NCBI GenBank assembly: GCA_964452095.1
Contig: CAYVKX010000086.1
Coordinates: forward strand, 1-7,656
From: DUAL01 sp964452095
GTDB lineage: Bacteria > Bacteroidota > Bacteroidia > Flavobacteriales > BACL11
DNA: 7,656 nucleotides
Direction: 5' to 3'
Shown: positions 1 through 5,919 of the stretch, piece by piece
Layout of the letters: each line of letters opens with the position of its first letter
How positions within the stretch are numbered: the stretch's first letter is position 1
Position numbers and translations under genes: made by a program
The notes under the pieces: generated by a model
Databases searched by the model: none
Told to the model about the DNA's origin: nothing
What the model saw: the letters and a program-made list of their open reading frames with translations, nothing else

Positions 1-66
1 AACTTCTTTAAGTGTACCTCCAAAATTTCCTATTGGAGTTCTTATTGCATCAATTATATAAGTCAT
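1..66 (-). CDS. paaJ: Second thiolase gene, N-terminal 22 codons only (runs off window)
   Basis: An ATG at 66-64 opens a minus-strand frame that continues past the left edge. Its 22 residues (MTYIIDAIRTPIGN, then FGGTLKEV) are identical to the start of the paaJ fragment at 489-750 and match the thiolase N-terminus (a DAxRTPIG-type motif). The DNA differs from that copy at 10 of 66 positions, all synonymous, so this is not the same sequence assembled twice. Only 3 bases separate it from the stop of the preceding small gene. Its immediate upstream 12-mer TAACAACTAAAA is also found before paaH at the same distance from the ATG. The expected role is beta-ketoadipyl-CoA thiolase, but with 22 residues visible the specificity rests entirely on the identity to the other copy. 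Confidence 0.6.
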   Translation of the reverse strand, partial: MTYIIDAIRTPIGNFGGTLKEV

Positions 67-69
67 TTT

Positions 70-478
70 TTAGTTGTTATTATTTTTAAAAGTAATAATT
101 GTTGTTGTTTTATTGTGTATACGTTTTTCACCAGTATAGAAATTTGAACTAGTAAAAGTCTTAGAGTCACTATCAGTTCCTTCATATGTATATCCGTATT
201 TTGTGAAGAAATTTATTAAATCATTCTTAGAGAATAATGTTATTGTTTTATTTTCATCAAGAACTATAGTCGATTTTCTTATTTTAAAATATTCTGGTTT
301 TCTGCTATTTTTCTTCTTTATACCGTGATCTAGTAAATGTTTGAAATTTCCTGTGAATCTACCAGGTTTATCGTATATTATTGAGATAAATTCTACATCA
401 ATTTCAATAAGATTAATTATAGTAGTGTCAGATTTATTATTTATGGTTTTTACATTTGTCAAAGTTTGTGCAAAACCT
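70..478 (-). CDS. Small secreted protein of unknown function, 5' end lost in gap
   Basis: About 135 codons of a minus-strand frame run from the N gap to a TAA at 72-70. I do not recognise the family. The first visible residues are GFAQTLTNV. FAQ followed by a polar residue is a common end of flavobacterial signal peptides, so the lost 5' end probably encoded a signal peptide and the protein is probably exported (inference). The rest is rich in Lys, Asn, Thr and aromatic residues, includes FSKNDLINFFTKYGYTYEG, and ends in four Asn codons. The frame is open in phase with the thiolase fragment beyond the gap, but nothing thiolase-like continues here, so the apparent fusion is an artefact. It is not a recognised phenylacetate gene. 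The next gene, a thiolase copy, starts 3 bases after its stop. Confidence 0.6.
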
Positions 479-488
479 NNNNNNNNNN
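479..488. other. Assembly gap (10 N) joining unrelated coding sequence
   Basis: Ten N lie between the paaJ N-terminus on the right and the 3' part of a small unknown gene on the left. The second gap in the window is also exactly 10 N, so this is probably a placeholder of unknown true length. About 300 thiolase codons and the start of the small gene are missing from this join. Confidence 0.95.
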
Positions 489-750
489 CACATAAACGGT
501 TTACCGTTTCTCCAGGTACAGTGAATGGTAATCCTGCTAATAATAAGGACATACGCGCAACATTACGATTGTCTTCTCCTGCTTGATTGGCACAACCTAA
601 AATAACATCATCAATTTTGCTTGTATCAACACCTGTTCTTTTCAAAAGTTCTCTGATTGGAATAGCTCCCAAATCATCAGTTCTTACCTCCTTAAGCGTT
701 CCTCCAAAGTTACCGATTGGAGTTCGTATTGCATCAATTATATATGTCAT
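489..750 (-). CDS. paaJ: Beta-ketoadipyl-CoA thiolase PaaJ, N-terminal fragment cut by gap
   Basis: This is the first 87 codons of a thiolase that normally has about 400. The stretch RTDDLGAIPIRELL, then IDDVILGCANQAGEDNRNVA, is the hallmark of the PaaJ/PcaF branch of acetyl-CoA acyltransferases, which cleave 3-oxoadipyl-CoA to succinyl-CoA and acetyl-CoA. In the phenylacetate route PaaJ also acts on the C8 intermediate. The last complete codon before the gap is Cys87 of NRLC, the expected nucleophile of the thiolase NRLCGSG motif; the next base is G, as expected for the following Gly. The ATG is 3 bases after the paaI stop, so it belongs to the same operon. Everything downstream of Cys87 is missing here, so it is unknown whether the gene is intact in the genome. 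Confidence 0.9.
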
Positions 751-753
751 AAT

Positions 754-1173
754 TTAATTTTCAGGAAACCACTCTTTTCCAGTACGATAAACCGTACCTT
801 TAAAATGAGCAACTTCTAAGTTATCTTGATTAGTAATTGTAATGTTGTACAAAGCAGTTTTATTCGTTTTATTTATCTCTTTACTTGTAGCAATTAAGAT
901 ATCTCCACTCTTTACTTTTTTTGTGTGTGAAATAGAAGTTTCTATTGACATAGATTGAATTCCATCAGAATTTGCTGCAAATGCCAAACAACTATCTGCT
1001 AAGGAATAAGTAATTCCTCCATGAGCAATATCAAATCCGTTTGTCATTTCTTTTCTCACTTCTATTTGTAATTTGCAGAAACCAGTAGATATTTCCAGTA
1101 CCTCAATGCCTAGCCACTGGCTAAAAGCATCTCCATTCATCATTTTATCTACTACCTTTTTTGCTAATTCCAT
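754..1173 (-). CDS. paaI: Hydroxyphenylacetyl-CoA thioesterase PaaI
   Basis: This 139-residue protein is a single hotdog-fold thioesterase of the usual PaaI length. The signature lies at residues 45-66: NGFDIAHGG (HGG at 51-53) followed by LAD, with Asp60 where PaaI enzymes have the catalytic Asp on the central helix. PaaI enzymes act in the cytoplasm on ring-hydroxylated phenylacetyl-CoA and related thioesters. They are thought to release CoA trapped in dead-end products when ring epoxidation misfires. The ATG lies 2 bases after the paaH TAG stop, and paaJ begins 3 bases after its TAA, so translational coupling with both is likely. The family assignment is firm; the exact substrate is inferred from context, because hotdog thioesterases are promiscuous. 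Confidence 0.92.
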   Translation of the reverse strand: MELAKKVVDKMMNGDAFSQWLGIEVLEISTGFCKLQIEVRKEMTNGFDIAHGGITYSLADSCLAFAANSDGIQSMSIETSISHTKKVKSGDILIATSKEINKTNKTALYNITITNQDNLEVAHFKGTVYRTGKEWFPEN

Positions 1174-1175
1174 TT

Positions 1176-2327
1176 CTAGTAAAAAGTTTTATTTTCTTTT
1201 ACCATTCTTCTTAAAAGAGGAGAGGGTCTGTATCTATCTTCTCCATATTCACAGTAAAGTTCTTCCAATTGATTTAATACATTTTGAAGTCCAACTTCAT
1301 CAGCCCAAGCTAATAATCCTTTCGGATAATTTACTCCTTTGGTCATAGCTAAGTCAATATCTTCTTTTGTAGCGATATTTAAGAAAAGTGCATCTGCTGC
1401 TTCATTTATAAGCATGGATAATACTCTCCATAATATATTTTTTCCTAGTTCTCTATCTTCATTTGCTTTAGGCATTTCAGCAGCATAATCATAATAACCT
1501 CTTCCTGATTTTCTTCCTAGATAACCTGCTTCCATCATTCTTTTTTGTGTAAAAGATGGTTTGTATCTTGGGTCGAAATAAAAAGCAGTAAATACAGTTT
1601 CGGTTACAGTGTAATTAATATCGTTCCCTATATAATCCATCAATTGAAAAGGTCCCATACGGAAGCCACCAATTTCACGCATTGCCCAATCGATAGTTGC
1701 AAAATCAGCAACTCCTTCTTCATAAATTCTTAGTGCTTCACCATAAAACGGCCTAGCAACACGGTTCACAATAAAGCCAGGAGTGTCTTTTGTAATAACT
1801 GTTACTTTTTTCCAACTATCAATAATTGATTTAGCAGTATTTAAGGTTTCTTCTGAAGTTTGTACTGAAGGAATAATCTCAACTAATGGCATTAAAGGTG
1901 CAGGGTTAAAGAAATGAATTCCTACAACTCTATCAGCTTTTTTACAAGCACCAGCAATAGATGCAATTGATAGGGAAGAAGTATTAGATGCAATAATGCA
2001 ATCATCATTCACTAAGCTTTCAATATCAGCAAAAACCTTTTGTTTAACTTCCAAATTTTCAATAATTGCTTCAATTACTAAAGCACTACCCTCAATGTCA
2101 TTTAAGTTTTTTGAAAAATTAATTCTTCCTAGAATATTATCTTTTTCTTCTGAAGAAATCCTTTCTTTTTCAATTAATCTGTTTAGTATTTTATTGAGTT
2201 TTGACTCTGCATTTTCAATTGCTCCATCAAAAGAGTCAAACAAACAAACTTCATGATTATTTGTAGCTGCTATTTGAGCAATTCCTACTCCCATTGTTCC
2301 TGCTCCAATTAAACTTACTTTTATCAT
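1176..2327 (-). CDS. paaH: 3-hydroxyadipyl-CoA dehydrogenase PaaH
   Basis: This 383-residue NAD-dependent 3-hydroxyacyl-CoA dehydrogenase is predicted to oxidise 3-hydroxyadipyl-CoA to 3-oxoadipyl-CoA, the PaaJ substrate. The N-terminal Rossmann domain begins with GAGTMG at residues 8-13. Catalytic residues are in place: Ser117 in NTSSLS, His138 in HFFNP, Glu150 in PLVE and Asn188 in GFIVNR. Two C-terminal 3HCDH-type domains follow, roughly residues 183-281 and 300-375. It is about 90 residues shorter than enterobacterial PaaH (about 475) because the linker between the two C-terminal domains is largely absent. The ATG follows a 197-base spacer with repeats, and the 12-mer TAACAACTAAAA lies one base before the ATG. 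Its stop is 2 bases before paaI. Fatty-acid beta-oxidation is possible, but the cluster argues for phenylacetate. Confidence 0.9.
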   Translation of the reverse strand: MIKVSLIGAGTMGVGIAQIAATNNHEVCLFDSFDGAIENAESKLNKILNRLIEKERISSEEKDNILGRINFSKNLNDIEGSALVIEAIIENLEVKQKVFADIESLVNDDCIIASNTSSLSIASIAGACKKADRVVGIHFFNPAPLMPLVEIIPSVQTSEETLNTAKSIIDSWKKVTVITKDTPGFIVNRVARPFYGEALRIYEEGVADFATIDWAMREIGGFRMGPFQLMDYIGNDINYTVTETVFTAFYFDPRYKPSFTQKRMMEAGYLGRKSGRGYYDYAAEMPKANEDRELGKNILWRVLSMLINEAADALFLNIATKEDIDLAMTKGVNYPKGLLAWADEVGLQNVLNQLEELYCEYGEDRYRPSPLLRRMVKENKTFY

Positions 2328-2377
2328 ATTTTAGTTGTTAGTTTTTTATAGTCAATTATTAATAAATAGTTCAAAAA

Positions 2378-2407
2378 CGAGATTTCTCACACAAGGTTCG
2401 AAATGAC
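2378..2407 (-). repeat. Flavobacterial-type intergenic repeat (GTCATTTCGA...GAGAAATCTC)
   Basis: On the minus strand this reads GTCATTTCGAACC, then TTGTGT, then GAGAAATCTCG. A GTCATTTCGA block followed within about 10-20 bases by GAGAAATCTC is a pattern I recall as a widely dispersed intergenic element in Flavobacteriia. It lies in the paaG-paaH spacer, about 50 bases before the paaH start. Its function is unknown, and whether it is repeated elsewhere in this genome cannot be seen from the window. Confidence 0.6.
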
Positions 2408-2455
2408 AACTATTTTTTATTTAACATTTTATTCTTTCTCTTTATTTTATCTTCT

Positions 2456-2519
2456 CATTATCAAATTAGCACATCACCAAATTAATCTTTTTCTTGTTAC
2501 ATTTAATAATTGTTACATT
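2456..2519. repeat. Degenerate AT-rich direct repeats with 16-bp period
   Basis: Four consecutive 16-base blocks form two related pairs. CATTATCAAATTA (2456) and CATCACCAAATTA (2472) match at 11 of 13 bases. TTGTTACATT occurs identically at 2494-2503 and 2510-2519. Both pairs are spaced 16 bases apart. This resembles degenerate AT-rich intergenic repeats of flavobacterial genomes. It begins only a few bases past the paaG stop and could be the transcribed trailer of paaG or spacer DNA. No function is assigned. Confidence 0.5.
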
Positions 2520-2524
2520 AAGTT

Positions 2525-3295
2525 TCATTCTCCTTTAAAGTTTGGTTTTCTTTTTTCTAAAAATGCTTGAACACCTTCTTTAAAGTCAGCTGTGTTCCCT
2601 GCTATTGTTTGACATTCATCTTCCATATCTAATTGTTCCTCCAAATTATTTGAATAGGAAGCGTTTAATAATCTTTTAGTAAGCCCTAAACCTTTAGTTG
2701 GCATTTTCGCCAATTTGCTAACTAATTTCCAACTTTCTTCCTCAAAAGTTTCATCAGAATACGATTTGTAAATCATTCCCATATCCATTGCATCTTTAGC
2801 CGAAATAGGTTCAGCAGTCATCATTAAAGCTGCTGCCCTTTGCATTCCTACCAATCTTGGTAAAAAGAAAGTTCCAGCACTATCAGGAATTAAGCCAATC
2901 TTACTAAATGCTTGTATAAAAACTGCACTTTCAGTAGCAATAACTATATCACAACAAAGCGCAATGCTTGCTCCAGCTCCAGCAGCCACTCCGTTTACTG
3001 CAGCTACTACTGGTTTTTCAATGTTTCTTATCTTTTTGATGATTGGATTGTAGTGTTCTTGCACAATTTTTGTGAGTTCTGGTCCATTAGGATCAGTTGC
3101 TTCCCCAAGGTCTTGCCCTGCACAAAAAGCTTTTCCAGTTGCAGTAATTAGTATTGCTCTTACTTCCTTATTTTTATTGCATTCATCTAGTGTTTCTTGC
3201 AATTGCAAAGCCATCTCTCTAACAAAAGAATGATACTTTTCTGCTCTGTTTAAGGTGATTTTACCAACACTATTTATTAATTCGAACTTTATCAT
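2525..3295 (-). CDS. paaG: 1,2-epoxyphenylacetyl-CoA isomerase PaaG
   Basis: This 256-residue crotonase-superfamily enzyme converts the ring-1,2-epoxide of phenylacetyl-CoA to oxepin-CoA, and in characterised relatives also shifts a double bond in a later intermediate. AFCAGQDL (residues 56-63) forms one oxyanion-hole loop and NGVAAGAGAS (101-110) the other. Where enoyl-CoA hydratases have GAGCE with a catalytic Glu, this protein has GAGAS. It instead has Asp138 in the segment AFSKIGLIPDSAGT, which is the PaaG arrangement. This separates it from the hydratase PaaF. The C-terminus, with FKEGVQAFLEKRKPNFKG, also matches PaaG. It lies 101 bases downstream of paaD and 197 bases upstream of paaH, the two loosest joints in the cluster, so internal promoters or processing are possible although none is obvious. 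Confidence 0.92.
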   Translation of the reverse strand: MIKFELINSVGKITLNRAEKYHSFVREMALQLQETLDECNKNKEVRAILITATGKAFCAGQDLGEATDPNGPELTKIVQEHYNPIIKKIRNIEKPVVAAVNGVAAGAGASIALCCDIVIATESAVFIQAFSKIGLIPDSAGTFFLPRLVGMQRAAALMMTAEPISAKDAMDMGMIYKSYSDETFEEESWKLVSKLAKMPTKGLGLTKRLLNASYSNNLEEQLDMEDECQTIAGNTADFKEGVQAFLEKRKPNFKGE

Positions 3296-3396
3296 TGTAA
3301 AATATGATTAAAATGCTAAAATACTAATTTCTAATTGATATTGTCAGAACCCTACTTAACAAATAAAGGAATCAAAATTTTCCTGATATTTAATAA

Positions 3397-3849
3397 TTAA
3401 ATACACTTAAAGAACTCAAATGGTTCTAAGCAATCTTTGCATTTATAAAGCGCTTTGCAAGCAGTTGCTCCAAATTCACTTATTAGTTGTGTATTATCTG
3501 ATTTGCATTGAGGGCAGATTACTGTATTTGATGGAGGAGAAATTCCATATTTCATTAGCTTATCTTTTGTTTCATCAGTCATTAAATCGGTTGTCCAAGG
3601 TGGGTCGTATTTAATTATAAGTTTAAAATTTTCAATCTTATTATCCATTAAACAACTACTTATATCATCTTGAAAAGTTTTAGTTGCAGGACAACCAGAG
3701 TATGTAGGAGTGATATAAATTAAAAAAGAGTTATCTGTAAATTTCACATCACGAATAACTCCTAATTCTACAACTGAAATTACTGGAATTTCAGGGTCAG
3801 GAACAGTGTTTAAAAGTTCCCAAATGTATTTTATATTACCATTTTGCAT
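3397..3849 (-). CDS. paaD: PaaD, DUF59 / MIP18-type maturation protein of the epoxidase
   Basis: This 150-residue protein combines an N-terminal DUF59 (MIP18-like) domain with a C-terminal zinc-ribbon-like module. The DUF59 domain shows VPDPEIP (residues 16-22), the SVVELGVIRDV segment, and TYSGCPA (49-55) with Cys53. The C-terminal part has CPQC (112-115), Cys131 in FGATAC, and CKDC (137-140), the usual PaaD cysteine pattern. DUF59 relatives act in Fe-S cluster or metal-centre assembly. PaaD is needed for phenylacetate use, but its exact step (diiron centre of PaaA or [2Fe-2S] cluster of PaaE) is inferred. The ATG at 3849 lies inside paaC, giving a 14-base overlap and probable translational coupling. 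The length and both domains look intact. Confidence 0.92.
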   Translation of the reverse strand: MQNGNIKYIWELLNTVPDPEIPVISVVELGVIRDVKFTDNSFLIYITPTYSGCPATKTFQDDISSCLMDNKIENFKLIIKYDPPWTTDLMTDETKDKLMKYGISPPSNTVICPQCKSDNTQLISEFGATACKALYKCKDCLEPFEFFKCI

Positions 3850-4582
3850 TCGGATGAGCTCTTTGCAAATACTGCATTTCAGAAAGTAAATGTCCTAAAT
3901 GCTCAGTGTGTAATCCTTCTTTACTTCCAGTTTGCATAAAAGTATCTTCAGGTCTAGTAAGTTTTGCATCCTCTAAAACTTCATTTACTTTTTTATCCCA
4001 ATTAGCTTTTATTGAAGTATTATCAACACCAATTCCATTATTTAGCATTTCCGTATCTAACTCATCCATTTCAAAAAGATTTCCAGTAAACATCCAAATA
4101 TCATCTAAAGATTTTTGAACTTTGACTTTAGATTCTTCAGTTCCATCTCCTAATCTGATAAGCCAATTTGAAGAGTGTCTCAAATGATATTTTGCCTCTT
4201 TTAAGGATTTAGCTCCAAGAGCTGAAAGTGTCTCATCTTTACTTTTTCCTAATTCAGTATAAAACAAAACGGCATAAACATCAAACAAAAAATTTCTTGC
4301 AATTGTATTACCAAAATGACCATTTTTTTGCTCTACAATTAGGTTATTAAAATATTCTCTTTCACTTCTAAGAAATGCAAAATCATCTGCAGATTTTGCG
4401 CCATCTAATTGAGCTGCATATTCATAAAAACCATTTGCTTGTCCGAATAAATCCAATGAGATATTTACCATTGCGATATCCTCTTCTAAAGTTGGTCCGT
4501 TAGAGCACCACTGACTCATTCTTTGTCCTAAAATAAGTGCATTATCTGCAATCCTTAAAGTATAGTTTAATAAGTTGCTCAT
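3836..4582 (-). CDS. paaC: Phenylacetyl-CoA epoxidase structural subunit PaaC
   Basis: This 248-residue ferritin-like helical protein is the same length as E. coli PaaC. The N-terminal segment YTLRIADNALILGQRMSQWC, followed by GPTLEEDIAM and LDLFGQA, is characteristic of PaaC. PaaC pairs with the catalytic PaaA but lacks a working diiron site, and serves as scaffold and probable docking surface. The C-terminal part contains HTEHLGHLLSEMQ, typical of the family's end. Its ATG directly abuts the paaB stop (TAAATG) and its own end overlaps paaD by 14 bases, so expression is probably coupled through A-B-C-D. Confidence 0.95.
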   Translation of the reverse strand: MSNLLNYTLRIADNALILGQRMSQWCSNGPTLEEDIAMVNISLDLFGQANGFYEYAAQLDGAKSADDFAFLRSEREYFNNLIVEQKNGHFGNTIARNFLFDVYAVLFYTELGKSKDETLSALGAKSLKEAKYHLRHSSNWLIRLGDGTEESKVKVQKSLDDIWMFTGNLFEMDELDTEMLNNGIGVDNTSIKANWDKKVNEVLEDAKLTRPEDTFMQTGSKEGLHTEHLGHLLSEMQYLQRAHPNAKW

Positions 4583-4867
4583 TTATATGTTTTTTGCGCC
4601 ATCAGGCATTGTATAAAAAGTTGGGTGTCTGTACATTTTATCATCTGAAGGATCAAAAAATGAATCAGCATCTTCTGCTTGTGAAGCAATAATATCGCTT
4701 GATTTTACTACCCAAATTGAACTTCCTTCTTTTCTTCTTGTATAAAGGTCTCTGGCGTTTTGTAAAGCCATTTCTTTATCTGATGCATGTACATTTCCAG
4801 CATGCTTGTGTGGTAACCCATTCTTACTTTGGATAAAAACTTCCCAAATTGTTGTGTTTTCTGACAT
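4583..4867 (-). CDS. paaB: Phenylacetyl-CoA epoxidase subunit PaaB
   Basis: This 94-residue protein is the usual PaaB length (E. coli about 95). The recognisable blocks are IWEVFIQSKNGLPHKHAG near the N-terminus, ALQNARDLYTRR (about 34-45), SIWVVKSSDIIASQ (50-63), and the very conserved MYRHPTFYTMPDG near the end. PaaB is the small subunit that bridges PaaA-PaaC units into the larger epoxidase assembly and is required for activity; it has no known catalytic residues. It starts 13 bases after paaA and ends immediately before paaC. Confidence 0.96.
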   Translation of the reverse strand: MSENTTIWEVFIQSKNGLPHKHAGNVHASDKEMALQNARDLYTRRKEGSSIWVVKSSDIIASQAEDADSFFDPSDDKMYRHPTFYTMPDGAKNI

Positions 4868-4880
4868 AATTTTATTTTTT

Positions 4881-5804
4881 TTAAGCTGTTACTATTTCTT
4901 GTTTTTTACTATATGCTTTTGCAGCATTTCTTACCCATTCTCCTTCTGAATGAGCTTTTTTATGATGATCTAATCTTTGTTTGTTGCAAGGACCATTTCC
5001 TTTTACAACACTCCAGAATTCATCCCAATTCATCTCACCAAAATCATAACTCTCTCTTTCTTCATTCCATTTTAAATCAGGGTCAGGAATTGTAAGGCCG
5101 ATTAACTCAGCTTGCTGAACTGTTTTATCAATAAACCTTTGTCTTAACTCATCATTTGTTTCTCTTTTAATTTTCCATTTTAATGCATTGCCACTTCTAG
5201 GAGAGTCAGCATCATGTGGACCAAACATCATAATTGAAGGCCACCAAATTCTGTTTAATGCATCTTGTGCCATTTGTTTTTGTTCAGGAGTTCCGGCAGC
5301 CATAGTAGCCATTATTTCGTATCCTTGTCTCTGATGAAAACTCTCTTCCTTACATATTCTTATCATCCCTCTTGAATAAGGCCCGTAAGAAGTTCTTTGC
5401 AAAGAAACTTGATTTACAATTGCAGCTCCATCAACAAGCCAGCCAACAGCCCCCATATCTGCCCAATTTAGAGTAGGGTAGTTGAAAATAGATGAGTATT
5501 TTGCTTTTCCATCATGAAGTTGTTGCACTAATTCTTCACGACTAACCCCAAGTGTTTCGCATGCTGAGTAAAGATAAAGTCCATGTCCTGCTTCATCTTG
5601 TATTTTAGCAAGTAAAATCATTTTTGCTCTAAGTGAAGGTGCTCTTGTAACCCAGTTTCCTTCAGGTTGCATTCCAATAACTTCAGAGTGTGCATGTTGA
5701 GAAATCTGACGAATTAAATGCTTTCTATAATCATCTGGCATCCAATCTTTAGGTTCAATCTTTTTTTCAGCATCAATTCGTTCTTGAAATTTTTGTTCGT
5801 TCAT
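4881..5804 (-). CDS. paaA: Phenylacetyl-CoA 1,2-epoxidase catalytic subunit PaaA
   Basis: This 307-residue diiron oxygenase inserts one oxygen atom from O2 into the ring of phenylacetyl-CoA, the committed step of the pathway. Two ExxH motifs carry the metal site: Glu71-His74 in QDEAGHG and Glu154-His157 in KEESFH. Glu41 (HAHSEVIG) and Asp125 (WLVDGA) fill the other two ligand positions by alignment from memory with characterised PaaA. The N-terminal PKDWMPDDYRKHLIRQISQH and the C-terminal MNWDEFWSVVKGNGPCNKQR segments are family hallmarks. It is the first gene of the minus-strand operon. A Bacteroidota-type promoter and two dyads lie just upstream, and paaE diverges from the same region. The start at 5804 fits family length and lies about 13 bases below the predicted transcription start. 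Confidence 0.97.
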   Translation of the reverse strand: MNEQKFQERIDAEKKIEPKDWMPDDYRKHLIRQISQHAHSEVIGMQPEGNWVTRAPSLRAKMILLAKIQDEAGHGLYLYSACETLGVSREELVQQLHDGKAKYSSIFNYPTLNWADMGAVGWLVDGAAIVNQVSLQRTSYGPYSRGMIRICKEESFHQRQGYEIMATMAAGTPEQKQMAQDALNRIWWPSIMMFGPHDADSPRSGNALKWKIKRETNDELRQRFIDKTVQQAELIGLTIPDPDLKWNEERESYDFGEMNWDEFWSVVKGNGPCNKQRLDHHKKAHSEGEWVRNAAKAYSKKQEIVTA

Positions 5805-5813
5805 TTTAATATA

Positions 5814-5837
5814 TTTGAATTTGCAAATTTATTCAAA
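5814..5837. promoter_or_regulatory. Dyad over the paaA -7 element (possible operator)
   Basis: TTTGAAT (5814-5820) and ATTCAAA (5831-5837) are perfect inverted arms around a 10-base spacer. Nested in this is the perfect 12-base palindrome AATTTGCAAATT (5818-5829). The dyad covers the predicted paaA -7 element and transcription start, where a repressor would act. No regulator gene is in the window, so the binding protein is unknown. AT-rich DNA gives chance palindromes, so this is a candidate only. Confidence 0.4.
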
Positions 5838-5854
5838 ATATGCTTTATATCACA
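5824..5854 (-). promoter_or_regulatory. Predicted promoter of the paaABCD... operon
   Basis: On the minus strand a perfect Bacteroidota -7 element, TAAATTTG (TAnnTTTG), lies at 5831-5824. Nineteen bases upstream is TGTG (5854-5851), one mismatch from the TTTG-type -33 element. Transcription would begin near 5818, leaving a short leader of about 13 bases before the paaA ATG. The TGTG box is part of the ATATCACATGATAT dyad. Confidence 0.5.
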
Positions 5855-5860
5855 TGATAT
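5847..5860. promoter_or_regulatory. Palindrome ATATCA-CA-TGATAT in divergent promoter region
   Basis: Six-base perfect arms flank a 2-base centre. The palindrome lies midway between the divergent paaA and paaE starts and includes the predicted -33 box of paaA, so a bound regulator could affect both directions. TetR-type PaaR proteins control paa genes in other bacteria, but no such gene is visible and the palindrome is not matched to a known site. Confidence 0.4.
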
Positions 5861-5893
5861 TTATACAAAGTCGTTTTATAATTTGTAAAAGTT

Positions 5894-5901
5894 TATTTTT
5901 G
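5894..5901 (+). promoter_or_regulatory. Predicted -7 element for paaE
   Basis: TATTTTTG fits the Bacteroidota TAnnTTTG consensus and lies 18 bases before the paaE ATG, giving a leader of roughly 12 bases. The -33 position (about 5871-5873) has TCG rather than TTG, so the promoter is probably weak or activator-dependent, or the element is a chance match in AT-rich DNA. Confidence 0.4.
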
Positions 5902-5919
5902 CGAAAATTATTTTAAAAT

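Noticed and set aside
70..750. A novel PaaJ fusion protein with a C-terminal unknown domain
   Set aside because: The join is a 10-N gap; the thiolase stops at its active-site motif and the other part looks like a protein following its own signal peptide.
2525..3295. Calling the crotonase gene paaF
   Set aside because: It lacks the hydratase GAGCE glutamate and has the PaaG segment AFSKIGLIPDSAGT with Asp138, plus a PaaG-like C-terminus.
3296..3396. Promoter or terminator in the 101-base paaD-paaG spacer
   Set aside because: No TAnnTTTG match was found, and the only hairpin (ATCAGG...TTTGAT) needs two G-T pairs and has no T tract.
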